In this document: positions 16,962 to 23,305 of the stretch, one piece after another
How the letters are laid out: each line of letters starts with the position of its first letter
Numbering within the stretch: the stretch's first letter is position 1
Assembly: GCA_902533795.1 (NCBI GenBank)
Contig: CACAND010000007.1
Coordinates: 1-33,615 of the forward strand
From: an uncultured Candidatus Actinomarina sp.
GTDB lineage: Bacteria > Actinomycetota > Acidimicrobiia > Actinomarinales > Actinomarinaceae
Direction of reading: 5' to 3'
Length of the DNA stretch: 33,615 nucleotides
Program-made: the position numbers and the translations under genes
Notes under the pieces: generated by a model
Told to the model about the DNA's origin: nothing
The model's database searches: none
The model's input: the letters and a program-made list of their open reading frames with translations, nothing else

Positions 16962-17078
16962 CTAGAAAACCGGACAACCGACAACTGCAGTTAGGGCAAT
17001 AAAGGCTAACCAGACGAGTGGCTCAAATTTTGTTATTAATTTTGGGTTGTTGTCTAATTCTTTTATATTGTTATCCAT
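16962..17078 (-). CDS. possible 38-residue membrane micro-protein ending in Cys-Pro
   Basis: A short ORF in the gap between hemH and the metal regulator, on their strand. The first 20 residues are polar (MDNNIKELDNNPKLITKFEP), followed by one hydrophobic segment LVWLAFIALTAVVGCPVF that runs to the C-terminus. TAAAAT lies 7 nt upstream of the ATG, the leaderless geometry seen for neighbouring genes. The amphiphilic layout looks protein-like rather than random. No family recognised. The Cys-Pro dipeptide beside ferrochelatase recalls heme regulatory motifs, but that is speculative. Confidence 0.42.
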   Translation of the reverse strand: MDNNIKELDNNPKLITKFEPLVWLAFIALTAVVGCPVF

Positions 17079-17085
17079 TTCTTTT

Positions 17086-17091
17086 ATTTTA
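17086..17091 (-). promoter_or_regulatory. -10 box (TAAAAT) of the 38-residue ORF
   Basis: Minus-strand TAAAAT, 7 nt before the ATG at 17078. It is nearly back to back with the plus-strand box at 17101. Confidence 0.35.
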
Positions 17092-17100
17092 ACATTGTTG

Positions 17101-17106
17101 TAAAAT
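17101..17106 (+). promoter_or_regulatory. -10 box (TAAAAT) of the 34-residue ORF
   Basis: TAAAAT, 6 nt before the ATG at 17113. Confidence 0.3.
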
Positions 17107-17112
17107 AATAAT

Positions 17113-17217
17113 ATGGCATGTCCTTTTGCATATATACTTGTAGCTTTTATGTGGGTAGTCCGTAATGGCGGAAAAATATTTCCACGTGCTTTATTTAAGC
17201 AACATTCAAAGATTTAA
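17113..17217 (+). CDS. possible 34-residue membrane micro-protein starting Met-Ala-Cys-Pro
   Basis: Short plus-strand ORF, divergent from the 38-residue ORF and overlapping the end of hemH on the other strand by 23 nt. It encodes MACPFAYILVAFMWVV followed by a basic RNGGK and a polar tail, a plausible one-pass membrane peptide. Apart from the leaderless promoter geometry and the second Cys-Pro-Phe-like motif in this gap there is no support; it could be chance. Confidence 0.28.
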   Translation: MACPFAYILVAFMWVVRNGGKIFPRALFKQHSKI

Positions 17218-18241
17218 TTTTTAGACTTTCAGCATCATTTATTATTGAAATTAAAAGATTTATAGTTTCTTCAGAATCATTTAAACAAGGTATGTAGGTC
17301 ATATTTTCTCCACCTGAATCAAAAAAAGTTTTTCTGCCTCTAATATCTATTTCTTCCAAGGTTTCTAAACAATCTGAAACAAAAGAAGGACAAAGAATCC
17401 CTATTGATGTTTTACCTTCTGTAGGCAAAGCTTCTAATCGCTTGTCAGTAAAGGGGGTCAACCATCCTGGACCAATTCTTGATTGATAAGCAATTTCCCA
17501 TTCTGTATCCTTGAGTCCTAATTCTTTTGCTATCTTAATTGAGGCTTGTACTGTGTGAGCTTTATAACAATCAGATGAGCCAAGTTCTTCAACCTCACAG
17601 CAATCATTATTAACAAAACAGTGAGAGCCAGTCTCGTCCGTCTTTTTTGCATGCCTCTTTGGAATACCGTGGTAGCTGAATATTAACTTGTCAAATTTTT
17701 CTCTATTAAGATATTTCTGAACAGAATTTGCAACGGCGGTTATATATTTTTGATTATTGTAAAAAGGTTTTATATGTACAAATTCAGCATTAGGGATAAT
17801 GTCTTTTGCAATCCGATCAACTTCAACTTGAGTAGTGATAGTTGTTGACATTGCATTATGAGGATATAGAGCTACAACAAATATTTTGTTAAAACCTTTA
17901 GACTCTAAATTTTTAAGAGCAGATTCAATACTTGGCTCTTCGTATCTCATTGCAACTTCTACATGCCAGCCTGTTTTCTTAGACAATTTTTCCTTAATTT
18001 TAAATGTAGAAATTATAAGTGGGGAACCCTTTTCTGTCCAAATTTGTGAATAAGCATGAAGTGTTTGTTTAGGTCTAAAAGGTAAAATGAATAATTTTAA
18101 AATAAGTTGTTGTAAAAATTTAGGAATATCAACAACATAATCATCTGATAAAAAAATATTTAAATATTTTTTTACACTTTTTTTATTTAACTCCTGAGGA
18201 GATCCCAAGTTAACTAGTAAGATTGCTTTTTTTAATTTCAT
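17195..18241 (-). CDS. hemH: ferrochelatase
   Basis: Inserts Fe2+ into a porphyrin in the final or near-final step of heme synthesis. The 348-residue protein has the N-terminal LLVNLGSP motif, the active-site SYHGIPKRH with H191, QSRIGPGWLTPFTD, and the ILCPSFVSDCLETLEEI motif with the conserved acidic pair. Between H191 and the next helix is an insertion with C208, C214, C215 and C225, the pattern of ferrochelatases that hold an internal [2Fe-2S] cluster. This differs from the C-terminal cluster arrangement of animals. It is divergent from fbpA across 133 nt; a minus-strand TACAAT at 18253-18258 would give a leader of only a few nucleotides. Confidence 0.94.
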   Translation of the reverse strand: MKLKKAILLVNLGSPQELNKKSVKKYLNIFLSDDYVVDIPKFLQQLILKLFILPFRPKQTLHAYSQIWTEKGSPLIISTFKIKEKLSKKTGWHVEVAMRYEEPSIESALKNLESKGFNKIFVVALYPHNAMSTTITTQVEVDRIAKDIIPNAEFVHIKPFYNNQKYITAVANSVQKYLNREKFDKLIFSYHGIPKRHAKKTDETGSHCFVNNDCCEVEELGSSDCYKAHTVQASIKIAKELGLKDTEWEIAYQSRIGPGWLTPFTDKRLEALPTEGKTSIGILCPSFVSDCLETLEEIDIRGRKTFFDSGGENMTYIPCLNDSEETINLLISIINDAESLKIKSLNVA

Positions 18242-18331
18242 CAGAACAATTAATTGTAACTTGAAACTTAAAAAATCAATAATTAAGCTGGAGAAAAAAT
18301 AATTTTAAAAATAATTACTATTAACTTTTAT

Positions 18332-18349
18332 TGTTAACTATTATTAACA
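18332..18349. promoter_or_regulatory. candidate metal-regulator operator at the iron transporter
   Basis: TGTTAA-N6-TTAACA dyad in the hemH/fbpA divergent region, 25 nt before the fbpA ATG, matching the site in front of the DtxR-type regulator. A further half-site TATTAAC lies at 18319-18325. The TATTAA inside the dyad could be the fbpA -10, so binding would block transcription. Confidence 0.55.
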
Positions 18350-18374
18350 AAATACAAGCTAAAAAAGGTAAAAA

Positions 18375-19490
18375 ATGAACAAAAAATTTATTGCTTTGAT
18401 TTCTGTAATGTTGATGGTTTTCGCAGCATGTGCCGCCGAAGGTGAGCAAGGTGCTGAAGGACCAGCAGGTGAAGCAGGACCAGCAGGACCAGCAGGAGAG
18501 GTTTCGCAAGAAGCTATTGAGGCTGCCGTTGAAGCTGCTCTGGCTGAACCTGAGGCAGAAGTTGGAGGAACACTTGTTATTTATAGTGGTAGAAAAGAAA
18601 GCTTAGTTGCTGATGTAATTGCTGCTTTTGAAGCTACTTCAGGTGTAAAAGTTGAAGTTAGATATGCAAAGAGTGCTGCACTAGCAGGGACTTTAGAACT
18701 TGAAGGTGCAATTAGCCCAGCAGACGTTTTTCTTTCACAAGATCCAGTAAGTCTTGGCGTTGTAGCCAAAGCAGGTCTATTTGATAGATTGCCAGCTGAT
18801 TTACTTGATAACGTCCCATCATGGGCAGTTGATAAAAATGGTTTTTGGGTAGGTACATCAGGAAGATCTCGATCTTTAGTTGTTGATACAAGAGATGTAA
18901 CAGATGCCGAATTACCTTCTGATATTTATGGTTTAAATGATGAAAAATTTAGAAATAGATTGGGACTTGCACCAACAAACTCATCTTTTATTGCAATGAT
19001 TGCATGCATGATTGAGTCTGATGGTGAAGAAAAAGTTCTTGAGTGGTTAACTGCTATCAATGGACTTGGATATACAGAATATCCAAAGAACTCACCTCAA
19101 GTTGCTGCTGCAGCTGCAGGTGAACTAGATATTGGAATGATTAATCACTATTACACATTGAGAACATTGGCTGAAGCTGGTGATACTCCTATTAAGAATG
19201 TGTTTTTAGATGGTGGTTGTGGTGCAATGGTGATGCCAGCAGGTGCAGGTGTTTTGTCAACTAGTCAAAACAAACCAGCAGCTTTAGCATTTATTGAATA
19301 TTTACATTCAACAAGTGCTCAAGAGCATTTTACTAATACCGTATATGAGTTCCCTCTCGTACCAGGTGTAACACCAAATGCATTATTACCAGATATAAAC
19401 AGTTTGAATTCTCCATCGAATTTAAATTGGTCAGCGTTAGCACTTTGGCAGGAAAAAGCTGTTGAATTGATTGCGCAGGCAGGTTTCTAG
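18375..19490 (+). CDS. fbpA: ferric-iron ABC transporter substrate-binding lipoprotein
   Basis: Extracytoplasmic iron(III)-binding component. The 371-residue protein has a lipoprotein signal with lipobox Cys at residue 19 (VFAAC), then seven Gly-X-Y triplets at residues 23-43, a short Glu/Ala helix, and the binding domain starting GGTLVIYSGRKESL, a stretch typical of FbpA/FutA proteins. The adjacent tyrosines Y259-Y260 (NHYYTLR) are the classic ferric ligands. It starts at the ATG at 18375 with AAAAGG 6 nt upstream, so unlike its neighbours it has a leader with a ribosome binding site. A strong terminator follows, which would let this subunit be made in excess over the permease. Confidence 0.9.
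   Translation: MNKKFIALISVMLMVFAACAAEGEQGAEGPAGEAGPAGPAGEVSQEAIEAAVEAALAEPEAEVGGTLVIYSGRKESLVADVIAAFEATSGVKVEVRYAKSAALAGTLELEGAISPADVFLSQDPVSLGVVAKAGLFDRLPADLLDNVPSWAVDKNGFWVGTSGRSRSLVVDTRDVTDAELPSDIYGLNDEKFRNRLGLAPTNSSFIAMIACMIESDGEEKVLEWLTAINGLGYTEYPKNSPQVAAAAAGELDIGMINHYYTLRTLAEAGDTPIKNVFLDGGCGAMVMPAGAGVLSTSQNKPAALAFIEYLHSTSAQEHFTNTVYEFPLVPGVTPNALLPDINSLNSPSNLNWSALALWQEKAVELIAQAGF
18441..18503 (+). repeat. collagen-like Gly-X-Y repeat within fbpA
   Basis: Seven consecutive in-frame triplets with Gly at residues 23, 26, 29, 32, 35, 38 and 41, rich in Pro and Ala. At DNA level GGACCAGCAGG recurs at 18459, 18477 and 18486, the last two overlapping with a 9-nt period. It joins the lipid-anchored Cys to the binding domain. 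Confidence 0.85.
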
Positions 19491-19530
19491 TCAGTCATTA
19501 AATTAACTAGTAAGCTCGAAACCGAATAAG

Positions 19531-19567
19531 ATTCTGGCCAAGGAAACTTGGCCAGAATTTTTCTTTT
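19531..19567 (+). terminator. intrinsic terminator after fbpA
   Basis: A perfect 12-bp stem (ATTCTGGCCAAG paired with CTTGGCCAGAAT) closed by a GAAA tetraloop and followed by TTTTCTTTT. It sits 40 nt after the fbpA stop and before the separate fbpB promoter. Confidence 0.92.
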
Positions 19568-19586
19568 AATAACTTAAAATCATAGA

Positions 19587-19592
19587 TATCCT
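19587..19592 (+). promoter_or_regulatory. -10 box (TATCCT) of leaderless fbpB
   Basis: TATCCT, 7 nt before the GTG at 19600, giving the permease/ATPase pair its own start behind the terminator. Confidence 0.4.
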
Positions 19593-19599
19593 TATATAT

Positions 19600-21156
19600 G
19601 TGAGGATTCCAAAAACTCTGTTAACAATAAATTCTTTAATTTTAGTAATTTTTATTTCTCCTGTAATTTATATGCTTTGGAGATTTCTTAATTTCTCAAG
19701 ATCTATTTCTAGTTTTTTCGAATCATGGGATGTTTTTGGTTTAGTGTTTAATACATTAATAGTATTTTTTGCTGTTGTATTTTCAAGCTTGATAATTGGT
19801 TTAATAATATCAATTATCACCGTAAGGTTTGATTTTCCTGGATCAAAAATCTTATTCACTTTATGTGCACTTCCACTAGTTATACCCTCATATATAGGGG
19901 CCTTGACATATATTTCAGCATTCTCTCCTAAAGGATTATTCGTTCAAATTTTTAACAGGTACGGTATTAATGAAATCGCTGGAATAGAGGGTTTTTTAGG
20001 AAGTTGGTTAGTTTTAACTTTGTTCACTTACCCTTATGTACAGCTCATTTGCACAAGCGCATTGAGGAATCTTGATTCAACAGTTGAAGATGCTGCCCGT
20101 TCTTTGGGTGTAAATAAATTCAAAGTCTATACGAATGTTGTTATTCCCAGGCTAAAAAAACCGATAATATACTCTGGATTATTAGTTGGGCTTTATGTCA
20201 TATCTGATTTTGGTGCAGTTTCATTAATGCGATATTCAACAGTTACAAAGGCTATTTATGCATACTATGAATTAAGCATACTAGGAGATCCTGTAATTTT
20301 TTACTCAAGTCTTTTAATTGTATTGGCCTTAATAATTAGTTTTGCTCAAAGAGGGTCTGATACCTCAAGGTCTGCAAAAGTATCAGGAACGCCAAGAATA
20401 CCAAAAAAAATATTACTCACAGGAAAAGGAAAATTAATCGCTTACTCCTTTCTGGGGCTTGTAATTTTTCTTGGCTTGATTATTCCAATTTCTGTATTGA
20501 GTTTTTGGTTAATAAGAGGAATATATTATGGTAACGATGTTAGTTCTTCAATTCCTGGAATTCTTGGATCTTTCTCAGCTGCAATAGTAACTTCATTTTT
20601 TGCAATAATAATAGCTATGCCTATCGTAATTTTGATATCTCAATACAAATCTAGATTTGGTGACCTTCTTGAAAAAATAATGTTATCTCTTTATGGATTA
20701 CCTCATCTCGCAGTAGGTGTTTCAATATTATTCATCTCCATAAAATTATTTCCTAATATTTATCAAAGTTTTTTTGCACTAGTAATTTCTTATTTGATTG
20801 TCTTTTTACCTCAGGCAATAGGTGGAGGTCAAGCTTCAATGGAACAAGTGAAGTCATCCTATATTGAGGCAAGTCTTGGCCTTGGACAGTCAAAAATAGA
20901 TACATTTAGAAGAATAACTTTCCCATTAATATATCGAGGTTTATTTGCTGGTGGTGCACTTGTTTTTCTTTCAACAATGAAAGAGTTACCTCAGACCTTG
21001 CTACTAAGACCAACAGAATTCAGCACTATGGCTGTTGACGTATGGTCATTTGCATCTGAAGCATTATTTACTCAAGCTGCATTTTCGGCCTTTATATTGT
21101 TGGCAATAAGTGCAATTCCGACTTATATATTAAGTACTAGGAATTTAGAGGTTTAA
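19600..21156 (+). CDS. fbpB: ferric-iron ABC transporter permease (fused two-domain)
   Basis: Membrane channel of the iron importer, 518 residues with about twelve transmembrane segments in two homologous halves, as usual for FbpB/FutB permeases. Each half has an EAA loop for the ATPase: DAARSLGVNKFKVYTNVVIP in the first half and EASLGLGQSKIDTFRRITFP in the second. The ending with STMKELPQTLLLRPTEFSTM matches iron(III) permeases. The start is the GTG at 19600; the product begins with a hydrophobic helix (TLLTINSLILVIFISP). It is followed after 2 nt by fbpC. Confidence 0.92.
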   Translation: MRIPKTLLTINSLILVIFISPVIYMLWRFLNFSRSISSFFESWDVFGLVFNTLIVFFAVVFSSLIIGLIISIITVRFDFPGSKILFTLCALPLVIPSYIGALTYISAFSPKGLFVQIFNRYGINEIAGIEGFLGSWLVLTLFTYPYVQLICTSALRNLDSTVEDAARSLGVNKFKVYTNVVIPRLKKPIIYSGLLVGLYVISDFGAVSLMRYSTVTKAIYAYYELSILGDPVIFYSSLLIVLALIISFAQRGSDTSRSAKVSGTPRIPKKILLTGKGKLIAYSFLGLVIFLGLIIPISVLSFWLIRGIYYGNDVSSSIPGILGSFSAAIVTSFFAIIIAMPIVILISQYKSRFGDLLEKIMLSLYGLPHLAVGVSILFISIKLFPNIYQSFFALVISYLIVFLPQAIGGGQASMEQVKSSYIEASLGLGQSKIDTFRRITFPLIYRGLFAGGALVFLSTMKELPQTLLLRPTEFSTMAVDVWSFASEALFTQAAFSAFILLAISAIPTYILSTRNLEV

Positions 21157-21158
21157 AA

Positions 21159-22184
21159 ATGGTATTTGATAATTTAATTATTCGAGCTAGATCATTATCA
21201 AAATCTTATGGCGACGAAACCGTATTAGAAGACTTCAATATTGATATTTGGTATGGTTCCATTTTTGGAATTCTAGGTGTTTCCGGATCTGGTAAAACAA
21301 CAGCTTTAAGGCTATTGGCTGGATTTGAGAATCCTGACGAGGGAACAATTGAAATGCATAATAAAGTAATTTATGACAAAAAAATTAATATTCCACCAGA
21401 GGAGAGAAAAATTGGTATGGTTTTTCAGGATTACGCTCTTTTTCCTCATTTAACTGTTGAAAAAAATATTGCCTTCGGTCTTTCAAAGGACGAAATTAAA
21501 AATGGAAGATTAGAAGAAATAATTAATATGACTAACTTACAACCATATAGAAATAAGTATCCACAAGATATTTCTGGAGGCCAACAACAAAGAGTATCTA
21601 TTGCAAGAGCCTTAGCGCCAAAACCAGAAGTCATATTATTGGATGAACCTTTTACAAGTTTAGATGCACAAATGGCCAGGGACTTAAGAGAAGAGGTTGT
21701 TTCTTTATTGAGAGCAACAAAAACTACCGGAATTATCGTTACGCATGATCAAGAAGAAGCACTATCAGTTTGTGATATTGTAAGTGTCCTTGAAAACGGA
21801 AAAGTCATACAAAGCGCAACCCCACAAGAGATTTACTTAAATCCCATCAGTCAAACAGTAGCAAACTCCGTTGGTGATCCAAATATCATAAAAGGAACCT
21901 CTACAAATGGAAGAGTAAAAACTTCGCTTGGTACATTCAATTCAGCATATGATGGTGACTTAGATGTATCAATCAGACCAGAATGTATAGAAGTTAATTT
22001 AGACTCTAATGGGGATTACATTGTAAAAGAATGTATATTCTATGGACATGATCAAGTAATCTCATTTGAAAACAAAAATGGTGAAGTTTTTAGAGCAAGA
22101 TCCTTACCTTCAATGATTTTTGAGCCAGGGGATCAAGTATGTATCGATGTAACTGAAGTTACTACTTTTCCATCAAAGCGCTGA
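21159..22184 (+). CDS. fbpC: ferric-iron ABC transporter ATP-binding protein
   Basis: ATPase of the importer, 341 residues. Walker A GVSGSGKTT at 40-48, Q-loop Gln at 90 (VFQDYALFPHLT), signature SGGQQ at 139-143, Walker B VILLDEPF with D162/E163, switch His at 196 (VTHDQEEAL), then a C-terminal TOBE-like regulatory domain from about residue 240. The ATG at 21159 has AGAGG at 21147-21151 with 7-nt spacing. The 3' end overlaps a small convergent gene by 12 nt. Confidence 0.93.
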   Translation: MVFDNLIIRARSLSKSYGDETVLEDFNIDIWYGSIFGILGVSGSGKTTALRLLAGFENPDEGTIEMHNKVIYDKKINIPPEERKIGMVFQDYALFPHLTVEKNIAFGLSKDEIKNGRLEEIINMTNLQPYRNKYPQDISGGQQQRVSIARALAPKPEVILLDEPFTSLDAQMARDLREEVVSLLRATKTTGIIVTHDQEEALSVCDIVSVLENGKVIQSATPQEIYLNPISQTVANSVGDPNIIKGTSTNGRVKTSLGTFNSAYDGDLDVSIRPECIEVNLDSNGDYIVKECIFYGHDQVISFENKNGEVFRARSLPSMIFEPGDQVCIDVTEVTTFPSKR

Positions 22185-22367
22185 ATTAATTTTTGAAATT
22201 TTACCTGCAATATTTTGTAAGTCGCTTTCTATTTCAGATAATCTCTCTTTAGCTCTTTTATTAGAATTTTCTGAAATAAATTCCCTTGATGAAGATAGAG
22301 ATTTTGAGATAACCTCAATTTCATTAAGCATTTTTTGGATTTCTTGATACATTTCTTGTTTATTCAT
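22173..22367 (-). CDS. small coiled-coil protein divergent from heliorhodopsin (unrecognised)
   Basis: Encodes 64 residues from the ATG at 22367, or 73 from the ATG at 22394. The sequence is highly charged and helical with heptad-like hydrophobics (YQEIQKMLNEIEVISKSL, then RLSEIESDLQNIAGKISKI), so a coiled coil is likely; there is no signal or membrane segment. I prefer the inner start because the palindromic -10 at 22392-22403 would place the transcript start inside the longer version. It is head-to-head with the heliorhodopsin gene and tail-to-tail with fbpC. No family recognised; a soluble partner of the heliorhodopsin is possible but unproven. Confidence 0.5.
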   Translation of the reverse strand: MNKQEMYQEIQKMLNEIEVISKSLSSSREFISENSNKRAKERLSEIESDLQNIAGKISKINSAL

Positions 22368-22391
22368 ATTTAAGTAGATGTTTGTAAATTC

Positions 22392-22403
22392 CATATTAAT
22401 ATG
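22392..22403. promoter_or_regulatory. palindromic, possibly bidirectional -10 region
   Basis: CATATTAATATG is a perfect 12-bp palindrome containing TATTAA/TAATAT on both strands, between the divergent coiled-coil and heliorhodopsin genes. A single site could serve both directions. On the plus strand the start would then fall at or just after the GTG at 22403. Confidence 0.35.
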
Positions 22404-23230
22404 TGAGTGTCAAAGGGGGGAATTTGATATCTGAAAAAATAAGGAAACTAAGACGTTTTAATATCATCATGGGCTTCATGCACTTGATTCAAGGGTCTGG
22501 ATTATTTTGGCTAGGAACTGTTGTAAATTCAGATTTTGTTGTACCTATTACGCTTACTCAACTGGTTGGTGTAGGCAGCCCGGAAGATCCCTCATCTTTT
22601 GCACTTGTTCCAGAATTAGAAATCTGGAGAGAAATAACGAACTTTGGACCAGCTGTGGCTACATTTTTGTTAGCTTCTGCAGTTGCACATTTTTTGATTT
22701 CTGGGCCATTTTATAATAAATATCAAGAAGATCTTGCGAAAGGAATCAACAAAGTTAGATGGATTGAATATTCAATAAGCGCTTCTGTAATGATTGTCCT
22801 TATTGCATTACTTGTTGGAATTTATGATGTTTGGGCCCTTCTTGGAATTTTCTTTATGAATGCTGCCATGTGTTGGTTTGGGTGGATGATGGAAGTTAAT
22901 AACCAATATACAGATAAAGTTGATTGGACAAGTTACATTATGGGGTGTTTAGTTGGTGTTACACCATGGATATTTATATTTATCAATCTGATAGGTGATG
23001 GAGTAGCTACTGATTCCAATCCACAAGGAGTTCCTCAATTTGTTGTTTGGATATTTGTAAGTATATTTTTATTCTTCAATACTTTTTCCATAAATATGGT
23101 TCTCCAATATAAAGGTGTTGGAAAATGGAAAGACTATTTATATGGAGAAAGAGCATATATATGGTTGAGTCTTTTAGCAAAAACAGCTTTAGCTTGGCAA
23201 GTATTCTTTGGAACCTACCAACCTAATTAA
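22403..23230 (+). CDS. heliorhodopsin
   Basis: Retinal-binding seven-helix membrane protein of the heliorhodopsin family, which is inverted in the membrane relative to other rhodopsins. In the 275-residue product the Schiff-base lysine is K260 in TM7 (LSLLAKTALAWQ), the counterion is E122 in TM3 (RWIEYSISASVMIVLIA), and the interior histidines are H27 (GFMHLIQ) and H96 (AVAHFLIS). LQYKGVGKWKDYLYGERAY before TM7 and MNAAMCWFGWMME in TM4 also match the family closely. The start may be the GTG at 22403 or the TTG at 22424, which follows a GGGGGG run. No retinal-synthesis or photolyase gene is nearby. The job of heliorhodopsins is unsettled; light signalling or regulation of a partner is favoured over pumping. 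Confidence 0.95.
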   Translation: MSVKGGNLISEKIRKLRRFNIIMGFMHLIQGSGLFWLGTVVNSDFVVPITLTQLVGVGSPEDPSSFALVPELEIWREITNFGPAVATFLLASAVAHFLISGPFYNKYQEDLAKGINKVRWIEYSISASVMIVLIALLVGIYDVWALLGIFFMNAAMCWFGWMMEVNNQYTDKVDWTSYIMGCLVGVTPWIFIFINLIGDGVATDSNPQGVPQFVVWIFVSIFLFFNTFSINMVLQYKGVGKWKDYLYGERAYIWLSLLAKTALAWQVFFGTYQPN

Positions 23231-23239
23231 ATTATTTAA

Positions 23240-23257
23240 TTTTTTTAATTAAAAAAA
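23240..23257. terminator. possible bidirectional A/T terminator
   Basis: A perfect 18-bp palindrome of T7-AATT-A7 between the convergent heliorhodopsin and phosphatase-family genes. It could give an A/T hairpin with U-tract in both directions, but has no G/C stem, so it is weak evidence. Confidence 0.3.
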
Positions 23258-23305
23258 ACATTAAAACAAAAATAAAAACCATACCTATATATGACAAAAC
23301 CATTT

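Noticed and set aside
18321-18509. Minus-strand Cys/Trp-rich ORF of 62 codons over the start of fbpA
   Set aside because: It is the antisense of the Gly-X-Y repeat and the fbpA promoter; composition is an artefact of the repeat.
22300-23300. Photolyase or carotenoid/retinal gene paired with the heliorhodopsin
   Set aside because: Looked for because such links are discussed for this family; no such gene is present in the window.
23232-23303. Minus-strand 23-codon hydrophobic ORF after the phosphatase-family gene
   Set aside because: It arises from T-rich DNA around an A/T palindrome, has no ribosome binding site, and hydrophobic codons are expected by chance there.
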